Positions 24,815-32,197 of a stretch of 52,579 bases of DNA are shown one piece after another. The translations under genes and the position numbers were made by a program. A model generated the notes under the pieces. It was not told the DNA's origin. It worked only from the letters and a program-made list of their open reading frames with translations, and did not search any database. This DNA is from Clostridia bacterium (lineage in GTDB: Bacteria; Bacillota; Clostridia; Christensenellales; Aristaeellaceae): NCBI GenBank assembly GCA_017484085.1, contig JAFUTW010000017.1:1-52579 (forward strand). Direction: 5' to 3'. Every line of letters begins with the position of its first letter. Within the stretch, counting starts at the first letter, position 1.

Positions 24815-26119
24815 ATGAAATTGAAACGGTTTGTATGCGCAGCCGCGTGTCTGCTGCTGGCTCTCCCGGCGCTGGCCGGCTGTGAAACGCTCTCTCTGAC
24901 GGAGATGGGGGAAGCGGAAGCTATCCTTTCTGCGGAGGCGGCGGCTTCCGCGGAGGCGGCGGCTTCCGCGGAGGCGGCGGCTTCCGCGGAGGCCCCGGCG
25001 CAGACGGGCAGCAGCATACCTTTTGCCACGAGCTTCTGGGATATGAATCCGGATGAGTATGACCTGAAGGATCCAGCGCATCAGCAGGCGATCTGGGAGC
25101 TGATGATGCAGCCCATCACCGTGCTGGACGTGGGACAGACGGAGCATGTATATCCGACCAATGCCCCGGGCATCGACAAAAAACCCTGGAAGGACAACAC
25201 GGCGGGTGAACTGCACGGACAGAGCCAGGGCGTGCATGTGCTGGAGGAGGACACGGACGGGGACGGCTACGTGCTCATCGAGGCCTATTCCAATGACGGC
25301 ACAAAGACGGAAGACAGCTATATGAAGTCCATCGACAACAAGCTGATCCGGGGCTATGTGAAGAAAAGCCTGCTCAAAACCGTCCAGCCCTGGGAAAAAT
25401 ACGCGCTGCTGGTGGACAAGCTCTACCAGAAGCTCTACATCTTTGAGGACGGGGCCATCATCGGCGAGCTGGATGTCTCCACGGGTCTCAATAATGCCAA
25501 GCAGCCGTATAACGAGACGCCGGCCGGCGAATTCATCACCATCAGCTGGGTGGGCGAGATGGTCTCGGGCACGATGCGGGAGCGGTTTTCCATCCGCATC
25601 AACGGCGGAACCACCATCCATGAGGTGCCGTACCGTTACGGCAAGGACGGGACATCCCGCATGTACGGCGAGTTTGAAAAGGAGATCGGCAAAAAGGCCA
25701 GCCACGCCTGCATCCGCGTACAGCGCAGGAAAAACGAGCAGGGGCAGAACATGGAGTGGCTGTGGAGCAACCTGAAGAAGAACACGAAGGTCTTCGTCTG
25801 GGACGACCAGGGGCGGACGAACTTTCCGCCTGATCTGCCGGACGCCACGCTGCAGCTCTACCGCAACCCGGACGGCGGCAGCAACTATCACCTGGATGCC
25901 AACTGCAAGGGCGTGAAATCCAAATTCCTGCCGCTGACGGGCGACTTTACCTACGGCGACCTGACGAGCGAGACCTTCAAAAAGCTGACGCCCTGCGCCA
26001 CCTGCGGCGCACCGCCGCGCCCCGAAACGCTGTACGAGCGCTGGGCTTTCGAAGCCGCGCAGATCGGCATGGAGCCGACGGAGGAGATCCTCGCGGCGTT
26101 CGGGGTGGAAAACAAATAA
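24815..26119 (+). CDS. Lipoprotein L,D-transpeptidase (YkuD) with C-terminal Cys/His module
   Basis: Predicted 434-residue cell-wall enzyme. Residues 1-22 are a lipoprotein signal ending LAGC. Residues about 34-62 are a repetitive SAEAAA linker. The YkuD catalytic domain covers about residues 185-330. The active-site motif reads S296-H297-A298-C299 followed by IRV, so the usual SHGC glycine is replaced by alanine; the upstream histidine in TTIHEVP is present. The last 80 residues carry a YHLDANC and a CATCGAP segment, a pattern of small metal-binding modules. It probably makes 3-3 cross-links or attaches proteins to peptidoglycan. It may still be active, since the nucleophile and histidines are intact. 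Confidence 0.82.
   Translation: MKLKRFVCAAACLLLALPALAGCETLSLTEMGEAEAILSAEAAASAEAAASAEAAASAEAPAQTGSSIPFATSFWDMNPDEYDLKDPAHQQAIWELMMQPITVLDVGQTEHVYPTNAPGIDKKPWKDNTAGELHGQSQGVHVLEEDTDGDGYVLIEAYSNDGTKTEDSYMKSIDNKLIRGYVKKSLLKTVQPWEKYALLVDKLYQKLYIFEDGAIIGELDVSTGLNNAKQPYNETPAGEFITISWVGEMVSGTMRERFSIRINGGTTIHEVPYRYGKDGTSRMYGEFEKEIGKKASHACIRVQRRKNEQGQNMEWLWSNLKKNTKVFVWDDQGRTNFPPDLPDATLQLYRNPDGGSNYHLDANCKGVKSKFLPLTGDFTYGDLTSETFKKLTPCATCGAPPRPETLYERWAFEAAQIGMEPTEEILAAFGVENK
24932..24993 (+). repeat. Tandem 18-bp repeats in the L,D-transpeptidase linker
   Basis: The unit GCGGAGGCGGCGGCTTCC occurs three times without change (24932-24949, 24950-24967, 24968-24985) followed by a partial fourth copy. It encodes a six-residue AEAAAS-type repeat. 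Such identical repeats can change copy number by slippage and so alter linker length without breaking the frame. Confidence 0.85.
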
Positions 26120-26173
26120 AAATGGTCAGCAGAGACCTTAATCAGCAAACCTGTTACCGAAAGGAGACGCCCC

Positions 26174-27823
26174 ATGAAGAAATGTCTGTCGATCCTCTTG
26201 TTTGCGCTGCTGGCGCTGGCGCTGTGCGCCGCGTCGGCGGAAACCACGTCGATCACGTTGAAGGCGCGGGACGTGGTGCTCAGCAGGACCTGTTCCTCTC
26301 TGGGCTTTTGCCCGGAGGACAGCAGCACCTATCACCTTATTGATTCTCAAGGACAGAGGCTCTCGGATGGGGAATACATCTCCATGTCCGCGGTTTACGA
26401 TTATCCGTATTTCAAGGTGGAAGCCGAAAGCGAAGACGGTGTGCATAACGACGGGCTGATCGACGAGATGGGGAAGGTCATCATCCCGCCGGTGTATGCC
26501 GATATCGAGGTCTGGTCCGACCGCTGGGCGGGCGGCATCAAGCTCGTGCCTTCCACGGCGGACGACAAAGACTGGACGTTTACGAATTACAGAACGAATG
26601 AGAAGACGTTCTGGCGTGTCGATACGGTCGATTTTTACTACAGGGGCCAGCTGGTGGGTACGCTGGGCCGCTCCGATTACGGCGGAACGGTAACGCCGCG
26701 CGGAGACTTCATTTGTGTTCAGACGCAGGCGAGGGAGCCTGTCTTCTACGACAGCCGGATGCAGAAATCGCCTGTTGAGGCTTCCGGCAGCAGCGAATAT
26801 ACTCAGGTGCGCCTGAACGGCTCGTACGTGAATGTGCATCAGGGCAGCGGGCAGTATGCCTTTACGGAGGGCTGCACGCTGACAGCGGATCAGGTTTCGG
26901 ATGCCTTCCTGTACAGCAAGGCGGTGCTGTACGATCTGCAGGGACAGCCGGTCTTCACGGCGGCGCAGAACTACGACAGCATCCGGCCGTACGCCGGGGA
27001 TTACGCGCTGGTTTCGATGAACGGGCTGCGGGGCCTGATCGACCGGCAGGGCCGCGAGGTCATCCCGGTCGCCTATAAGGAACTGGGCAATTATGAAAGC
27101 GAGTACCTCCGCTTCGGTTATATCAGCGCGGTGAAGGACGGCAAGTTCGGCTTCCTGGATGCCGACGGCAATGTGACCTGCCCGTTTGTGTACAGCGGGG
27201 ATATCGTTTCCAACAGGGGCACGTTTGCCACGATCAAGAACCTGGACGGGACGATCATCGTGCTGAGCGCGGCGGTGGGCGAGCTGCCGGAGCATTACGC
27301 GGACGTCTCCTTCAGCGGTTCGTACGGCTCCATGGCGTTTGTGGCGGAGAACGAGTACAGGCAGTATTCGCTCGTGGATCTGTACGGCAACGTCATCATC
27401 CCGTTCGGCGACCTGTACCGCTATATTTACGTGAACGCGGCGGGGACCGTGGCGGTGGCCGGTCAGGGAAACCGGACCTACGACATTTACACGCTGGACA
27501 TCCAGCCGGCGGAGAAACCGGCCGCTGCCGCGCCGACCGTCGACGCGGGCGAGACCTGGACCTGTGAAAACGGCCACAGCGGCAACACCGGAAAGTTCTG
27601 TCAGGAGTGCGGCGCGCCGAAACCGGAAGAAAAGCCTGCGGACGACGGCACCTGGACCTGCGAAAACGGCCACAGCGGCAACACCGGCAACTTCTGTCAG
27701 GAGTGCGGGAGCCCGAGGCCGGCGGAGGCGCCTGCAGCCCTCACCTGCCCGACATGCGGCGCGGTGTACGAGGGGGACGCCCCGAAGTTCTGCGGCGAGT
27801 GCGGCACGAAGCTGCACGACTGA
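26174..27823 (+). CDS. Secreted WG-repeat protein with three C-terminal zinc ribbons
   Basis: Predicted 549-residue protein with a signal peptide (residues 1-22). The central part has WG-type repeats, recognisable as GLIDEMGKVIIPPVYADIEV, GLIDRQGREVIPVAYKELG and GFLDADGNVTCPFVY. The tail has three cysteine modules: WTCENGHSGNTGKFCQECGAP, a near-identical WTCENGHSGNTGNFCQECGSP, and a LTCPTCGAVYEG/FCGECGTK ribbon. Zinc ribbons are normally cytoplasmic, so their presence in an exported protein is odd. Two tail copies are recent duplicates at DNA level. AAAGGAGA precedes ATG 26174. Function unknown; a surface binding protein is the likely type. Confidence 0.78.
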   Translation: MKKCLSILLFALLALALCAASAETTSITLKARDVVLSRTCSSLGFCPEDSSTYHLIDSQGQRLSDGEYISMSAVYDYPYFKVEAESEDGVHNDGLIDEMGKVIIPPVYADIEVWSDRWAGGIKLVPSTADDKDWTFTNYRTNEKTFWRVDTVDFYYRGQLVGTLGRSDYGGTVTPRGDFICVQTQAREPVFYDSRMQKSPVEASGSSEYTQVRLNGSYVNVHQGSGQYAFTEGCTLTADQVSDAFLYSKAVLYDLQGQPVFTAAQNYDSIRPYAGDYALVSMNGLRGLIDRQGREVIPVAYKELGNYESEYLRFGYISAVKDGKFGFLDADGNVTCPFVYSGDIVSNRGTFATIKNLDGTIIVLSAAVGELPEHYADVSFSGSYGSMAFVAENEYRQYSLVDLYGNVIIPFGDLYRYIYVNAAGTVAVAGQGNRTYDIYTLDIQPAEKPAAAAPTVDAGETWTCENGHSGNTGKFCQECGAPKPEEKPADDGTWTCENGHSGNTGNFCQECGSPRPAEAPAALTCPTCGAVYEGDAPKFCGECGTKLHD

Positions 27824-27862
27824 ATACCGGCAGAGCGGGACACAGCACGAAGAGCATACAAA

Positions 27863-27885
27863 AGGAGCCTGAAAGGGCTCCTTTT
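27863..27885. terminator. Bidirectional terminator between WG-repeat and sirtuin genes
   Basis: AGGAGCC (27863-27869) and GGCTCCT (27876-27882) with a 6-base loop, flanked by AAA on the left and TTT on the right, so it works for both convergent genes. Confidence 0.8.
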
Positions 27886-28637
27886 CATCTGAAAGCATCC
27901 GGCTGCCGGTAAAGACCGGCCTCCCGGAGAGCGCTCTCCAGCGCTTCTCCGATATCCCCGCGGAGGATCAGCGTCGCTTTGTCGTCTGCCGGTGTCTCCT
28001 CCCGGTTGATGACGACGAGCTCTCTCCCGTGGAAGTAAGAGAGGCAGGAGGCTGCCGGTTCCACCGCGAGGCTGGTACCGGCGACGATCAGCGTGTCGCT
28101 GCCGGAGATCTCACGGCAGGCGCCCGTCATCGCATAGGGATCCGGCGCTTCGCCGTAGAGGGTGACACAGGGCTTGACGACGCCTCCGCAGTCGGGGCAG
28201 TGCGGTACCCCTTCCGTCTGCAGCATCCAGTCCAGGGAGAAGAAACGGTTGCAGTCCAGGCACCGGTTTTCGTGCACGGTGCCGTGGATCTCATACACCA
28301 GGCGGTTGCCGGCTTTGCGGTGCAGACCGTCGATGTTCTGCGTGACAAGTCCGGTCAGCTTTCCGCTGCGCTCCAGCGCGGCCAGGGCGAGGTGCGCGGC
28401 GTTCGGTTCCGCTTCCGGGTGCAGCATATACCGGCGGTAAAAGTCAAAAAAGACATCCGGGTGCAGGAAAAAGAAGGAGTGGCTGAGGATCATCTCCGGG
28501 GTCAGCTCCGCATACTCGCGCCGGAACAGGCCGTCCGTTCCCCTGAAATCGGGGATGCCGCTGGCTGTCGAGACGCCTGCGCCGCCGAAGAAGGCGACGC
28601 GCTTTGCGCGCATCAGGATATCGGTCAGGGTCTTCAT
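27885..28637 (-). CDS. Sir2-family NAD-dependent protein deacylase
   Basis: Predicted 250-residue sirtuin. GAGVSTASGIPDFR (19-32), TQNIDGLH (99-106) and the catalytic histidine in IHGT (118) are intact. The structural zinc site is Cys126, Cys129, Cys147 and Cys150. It removes acyl groups from lysines with NAD as co-substrate. The bacterial length and the conserved GTS at about 192-194 fit the CobB group. It is transcribed alone, leftward, from a promoter at 28667-28695, back to back with the tryptophan operon. Confidence 0.93.
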   Translation of the reverse strand: MKTLTDILMRAKRVAFFGGAGVSTASGIPDFRGTDGLFRREYAELTPEMILSHSFFFLHPDVFFDFYRRYMLHPEAEPNAAHLALAALERSGKLTGLVTQNIDGLHRKAGNRLVYEIHGTVHENRCLDCNRFFSLDWMLQTEGVPHCPDCGGVVKPCVTLYGEAPDPYAMTGACREISGSDTLIVAGTSLAVEPAASCLSYFHGRELVVINREETPADDKATLILRGDIGEALESALREAGLYRQPDAFR

Positions 28638-28666
28638 CTTGCTGCCTCCCGTAAAAGGATACCCCC

Positions 28667-28695
28667 ATTATAGAGGGAGAGGAAGAAGGAAGCAA
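28667..28695 (-). promoter_or_regulatory. Promoter of the sirtuin gene
   Basis: Minus-strand TTGCTT (28695-28690) and TATAAT (28672-28667), spacer 17, about 30 bases before the start codon. Confidence 0.65.
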
Positions 28696-28763
28696 GGCGT
28701 GTATGGGACGGGATTTGGCCGCAGAGCACTTCAGAAAACGGTGAACTTCCGATTAAAAAACGG

Positions 28764-28792
28764 TTGACATATGACAAATCGTTGTGTATAAT
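28764..28792 (+). promoter_or_regulatory. Promoter of the trp operon
   Basis: Consensus TTGACA (28764-28769) and TATAAT (28787-28792) with the ideal 17-base spacer. Transcription should start near 28799, giving a leader of about 320 bases. Confidence 0.92.
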
Positions 28793-28798
28793 ACGGTC

Positions 28799-29071
28799 AT
28801 ACTTTAACACAGTAAACCGTTGAAGCGAAGGAAAGCCGGAAGGACGCGCAAAGAGAGCCCGGGAGGGTGAAATCCGGGCCGAAAGTCAGCCGGTGATTAT
28901 GGGTCGCTGAGGGCGCAGCGAAAGCGGAAGCGAGTAGCATGCGACGTGAGGCCGGCGTTACCGGGCCGGGAGATTGTCGGATCTCTGCGAGAGTGCGGTG
29001 AAAACCGCAAAGCAAGGTGGCACCACGGGAATACCGCCCTTGATGAAGGAAGCTTCATCAGGGGCGTTTTT
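28799..29071 (+). promoter_or_regulatory. Tryptophan T-box leader with antiterminator and terminator
   Basis: A tRNA-sensing T-box. The distal stem I carries the AGAGAG motif (28852 region) before a CCCGGG / CCGGGC hairpin. In the proximal internal loop, between the CCGG helix and the basal GCGA / TCGC helix, UGG at 28900-28902 followed by a purine is placed as the specifier codon for tryptophan. The T-box core AAGGTGGCACCACGG covers 29014-29028; its TGGC (29018-29021) is complementary to the GCCA acceptor end expected for tRNA-Trp, which has G as discriminator. The competing terminator is 29036-29071: 13-bp arms with one G-T pair and loop GAAG, then GTTTTT. Uncharged tRNA-Trp should therefore turn on the genes downstream. 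Confidence 0.9.
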
Positions 29072-29119
29072 CTGTCGGTGAAGAAGAACATGCGCCAGAC
29101 CGGAAGGAGGATGGGGAAG

Positions 29120-30310
29120 GTGACCAATGCAAAAGGCCGCTTCGGCATACACGGGGGACAGTACATCCCGGAGACGCTGATGAACGCCGTGATCGAACTG
29201 GAAGAGGCGTATGAGCACTGCAGACGGGACGAGTCCTTTCAGAGCGAGCTGACGGCGCTGCTGAACGGCTATGCGGGCAGGCCCAGCCGGCTCTACTACG
29301 CGGAACGCATGACGCGCGAGCTGGGTGGCGCGAAGATCTATCTGAAGCGTGAGGATTTAAACCATACCGGCGCCCATAAGATCAACAACGTGCTGGGACA
29401 GGCGCTGCTGGCCAGGCGCATGGGCAAGACCCGGCTGATTGCGGAGACGGGAGCGGGACAGCATGGCGTGGCGACCGCGACGGCCGCTGCGCTCATGGGG
29501 ATGGAGTGCGTCGTTTTCATGGGGGAAGAAGATACAAAGCGGCAGGCGCTGAACGTTTACCGGATGCGGCTGCTGGGCGCGGAGGTCATTCCCATCACCT
29601 CCGGAACCGGTACGCTGAAGGATGCCGTCAGCGCGGCGATGCGGGAGTGGACAGGCAGGATCGCTGATACGCACTACTGCCTGGGATCTGTCATGGGGCC
29701 GCATCCCTTTCCTACGATCGTCCGCGATTTTCAGGCAGTCATCTCCCGCGAGATCCGCAGCCAGATACTGGAGAAGGAAGGCCGCCTGCCGGATGCGGTC
29801 CTGGCCTGTGTGGGAGGCGGCTCCAATGCCATCGGAGCGTTTTATCACTTCATCGGAGATCCTTCGGTGCAGCTGATCGGCTGCGAGGCGGCGGGTCGCG
29901 GAACAGATACCTTTGAGACGGCGGCGACCATCAACACGGGCAAGCTGGGCATCTTCCACGGGATGAAGAGCTACTTCTGCCAGGATGAGTACGGGCAAAT
30001 CGCGCCCGTGTACTCCATCTCGGCCGGGCTGGACTATCCGGGTATCGGTCCCGAGCATGCAGAGCTGCACGACAGGGGCCGCGCACAGTACGTAGCGGTT
30101 ACGGATGACGAGGCGGTGGAGGCCTTTGAAACCCTCTCCAGGATGGAGGGGATCATCCCGGCCATCGAAAGCGCGCACGCGGTGGCTTACGCCATGAAGC
30201 TGGCGCCCGCGATGGGAAAGGACAAGCTGATGGTCGTCAATCTTTCCGGGCGCGGTGACAAGGATTGCGCTGCGATTGCCCGTTACAGGGGGGAGGATCT
30301 GCATGAGTAG
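29120..30310 (+). CDS. trpB: Tryptophan synthase beta subunit
   Basis: Predicted 396-residue PLP enzyme that joins indole with serine to give tryptophan. PLP lysine is Lys87 in HTGAHKINN; the ETGAGQHG catalytic loop and the GGGSNAIG phosphate site are intact. I chose GTG 29120: GGAGG (29106-29110) is 9 bases upstream, whereas the ATG at 29111 touches the binding site with no spacing. The protein then has the usual length for TrpB1. It is the first gene after the T-box. TrpA overlaps its end. Confidence 0.95.
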   Translation: MTNAKGRFGIHGGQYIPETLMNAVIELEEAYEHCRRDESFQSELTALLNGYAGRPSRLYYAERMTRELGGAKIYLKREDLNHTGAHKINNVLGQALLARRMGKTRLIAETGAGQHGVATATAAALMGMECVVFMGEEDTKRQALNVYRMRLLGAEVIPITSGTGTLKDAVSAAMREWTGRIADTHYCLGSVMGPHPFPTIVRDFQAVISREIRSQILEKEGRLPDAVLACVGGGSNAIGAFYHFIGDPSVQLIGCEAAGRGTDTFETAATINTGKLGIFHGMKSYFCQDEYGQIAPVYSISAGLDYPGIGPEHAELHDRGRAQYVAVTDDEAVEAFETLSRMEGIIPAIESAHAVAYAMKLAPAMGKDKLMVVNLSGRGDKDCAAIARYRGEDLHE

Positions 30311-31079
30311 GATAACAGACGCCTTTACGCACGGAAAAGCTTTCATCGCCTTTATCACCTGCGGCGACCCGGATCTTGAAACCACCAAAGAGGCCGTATT
30401 GGCTGCGGCCCGCAGCGGGGCGGACCTGATCGAGCTGGGGATACCCTTTTCGGATCCGACGGCGGAGGGGCCGGTCATCCAGGCTGCGAATGCGCGGGCG
30501 CTGGCAGGCGGCGTTACGACGGACAGGATCCTGGATTTTGCCGCAGACCTGCGCCGTGAGACACCTGTGCCATTGGTGTTTATGACCTATGCAAACGTGG
30601 TCTTCTCCTATGGTATCGACCGCTTCGCGCAGCGCTGCAGTGAGGCGGGTGTGGACGGCGTCATCCTGCCGGACGTGCCTTACGAGGAAAAAGAGGAATT
30701 CGCGCCGGCTTTCCGTAAACGCAGCCTCGACTTCATATCCCTCATCGCACCGACTTCGGAGCATCGCGTCGGTATGATCGCAAGGGAAGCGGAGGGGTTC
30801 CTCTACATTGTCTCATCTCTGGGCGTAACGGGCGAACGCAGTGCGATCACGACAGATATCGGCGCTATGGTAGGTCTGGTGCGCGCATCCTCCCGCATCC
30901 CCTGCGCGGTTGGCTTCGGTATTTCGACCCCGGAGCAGGCGGCGCAAATGGCGTCTCTGTCAGACGGCGCGATCGTCGGCAGCGCCATCATGCGCATTAT
31001 CGCGGAACACGGAAGACAGGCAGCGCCGTTTGTCGGTGAATATGTCCGCAGCATGAAGGACGCGCTCCGGCCGCTGTAA
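30303..31079 (+). CDS. trpA: Tryptophan synthase alpha subunit
   Basis: Predicted 258-residue TIM-barrel lyase that releases indole from indole-3-glycerol phosphate and passes it to TrpB. The catalytic glutamate is in IELGIPFSD. The second catalytic acid, Asp60 in E. coli within ADG, is Glu here (TAEGPVIQ); I believe this change also occurs in other Clostridia, but have not checked. The GSAIM phosphate site near the C-terminus (residues 219-223) is present. ATG 30303 overlaps the trpB stop by 8 bases. No other trp genes are in the window. Confidence 0.95.
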   Translation: MSRITDAFTHGKAFIAFITCGDPDLETTKEAVLAAARSGADLIELGIPFSDPTAEGPVIQAANARALAGGVTTDRILDFAADLRRETPVPLVFMTYANVVFSYGIDRFAQRCSEAGVDGVILPDVPYEEKEEFAPAFRKRSLDFISLIAPTSEHRVGMIAREAEGFLYIVSSLGVTGERSAITTDIGAMVGLVRASSRIPCAVGFGISTPEQAAQMASLSDGAIVGSAIMRIIAEHGRQAAPFVGEYVRSMKDALRPL

Positions 31080-31118
31080 GCGGCTGTGCGGTTTTTGGCT
31101 TTTCCCCCGGCACAGCCG
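31070..31118 (+). other. Overlapping hairpins between trpA and the binding-protein gene
   Basis: GCCGCT / AGCGGC (31070-31084) covers the trpA stop, with TTTTT only seven bases later. Alternatively CGGCTGTGC (31081-31089) pairs over 9 bp with GCACAGCCG (31110-31118). Neither is a clean terminator, so read-through into the transporter genes is plausible, and the two folds exclude each other. Confidence 0.5.
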
Positions 31119-31145
31119 GGAAGAACAAATAAAAGGAGGCACACC

Positions 31146-32141
31146 ATGAAAAAGCTGATCGCTATCCTCACGCTGATCCTAACGGTATTCTCTCTGTCCG
31201 CGTCGGCGGAAGGCCCCCTTGTCGTGTACACCTCCATGCCACAGTCGGTTACCGATCCGCTGCTGGCCGCCTTTACGGAGAAGACGGGCATCGCGGTCGA
31301 TCTGATCACGGCCGGCGGCGGAGAGCTGATGAGCCGCATCCGCAGCGAAGCGGACAACCCGCAGGGAGACGTCATGCTCTCCGGAACGATCAGCAACTGC
31401 ACGGGCTTTCAGGACTACTTCGCTGCCCATACATCGCCCAATGAAGACGCCGTGCAGGAAGCGCACAAAAACGTCGAGGGGACGATGACGCGCTTTGATG
31501 TGATCTCCTCTGTGCTCATCGTCAATACAGACCTTATCGGGGATATCCAGGTTGCGGGGTATGCCGACCTTCTGAATCCGGAATTGAAGGGCCGCATCGC
31601 AATGGCCGATCCCGGGAAAGCCAGTTCCGCATTTGAGCATCTGGTCAATATGCTGGAGGATATGGGAAACGGCGACGCGGAAGCGGGATGGGATTACGCC
31701 GCGGCGTTTTGCGCCCAGCTGGATGGAAAGCTGCTGTCTTCCTCTTCCGCTGTATACCGCGGCGTCGCAGACGGAGAATTCGCGGTCGGCCTCACCAGCG
31801 AGGGCAGCGCCGCCAACGCGATAGCGGCCGGTGCGAAAAACCTGGCTATCATCTATATGAAGGAAGGCGTTATCTTCAGGGGAGACGGAGTTTACATCAT
31901 CAAAGGGTGTAAGAATGAAGAGAGCGCGAAGGCTTTTATCGATTTCTGTACGTCTTACGAGACGCAGCTGATGTGTCAGAACGAGCTGTACATGCGTTCC
32001 GTCCGTTCGGATGTCACAGGCTCACAGGTCCTTTCAGACCTTTCCGAAATCAACGTGCGGGAAGATGACCTGCAGACGGTCATCGAAAAGAAAGGCGAAT
32101 GGATCCAGCGGTTCAACGACGTCTATATCGACCAGCAGTAA
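31146..32141 (+). CDS. ABC transporter substrate-binding protein (AfuA/FbpA-type, COG1840-like)
   Basis: Predicted 331-residue binding protein with signal peptide MKKLIAILTLILTVFSLSASA and no lipobox. The start of the mature protein (LVVYTSMPQSVTDPLLAAFTEKTGI, region 24-48) and GRIAMADPGKASSAFEHL are typical of the iron(III)/phosphonate/thiamine-type periplasmic proteins. The paired tyrosines that bind iron in FbpA are not seen; only one tyrosine is found in the SSAVYRG segment. So the ligand is probably not ferric iron. AAAAGGAGG precedes ATG 31146. It lies 66 bases after trpA on the same strand with no clear promoter in between. Confidence 0.85.
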   Translation: MKKLIAILTLILTVFSLSASAEGPLVVYTSMPQSVTDPLLAAFTEKTGIAVDLITAGGGELMSRIRSEADNPQGDVMLSGTISNCTGFQDYFAAHTSPNEDAVQEAHKNVEGTMTRFDVISSVLIVNTDLIGDIQVAGYADLLNPELKGRIAMADPGKASSAFEHLVNMLEDMGNGDAEAGWDYAAAFCAQLDGKLLSSSSAVYRGVADGEFAVGLTSEGSAANAIAAGAKNLAIIYMKEGVIFRGDGVYIIKGCKNEESAKAFIDFCTSYETQLMCQNELYMRSVRSDVTGSQVLSDLSEINVREDDLQTVIEKKGEWIQRFNDVYIDQQ

Positions 32142-32151
32142 ACGGATAAAA

Positions 32152-32181
32152 CGGGCCGGGGCTCATAGAGGTCCCGGCCCG
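32152..32181 (+). other. Intercistronic hairpin between binding protein and permease
   Basis: CGGGCCGGG (32152-32160) and CCCGGCCCG (32173-32181) form a perfect 9-bp stem with no T run. It may protect the upstream message and give more binding protein than permease. Confidence 0.6.
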
Positions 32182-32197
32182 GGAAAGGCAGGGGAAC

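Noticed and set aside
24932-24993. Tandem repeats as a possible CRISPR array
   Set aside because: The units are directly adjacent without spacers and are in frame within a gene; no cas genes are present.
29090-29113. Earlier ATG codons (29090, 29111) as the trpB start
   Set aside because: ATG 29090 adds residues not in TrpB and has no clear binding site; ATG 29111 directly touches GGAGG. GTG 29120 has proper spacing and matches the usual N-terminus.
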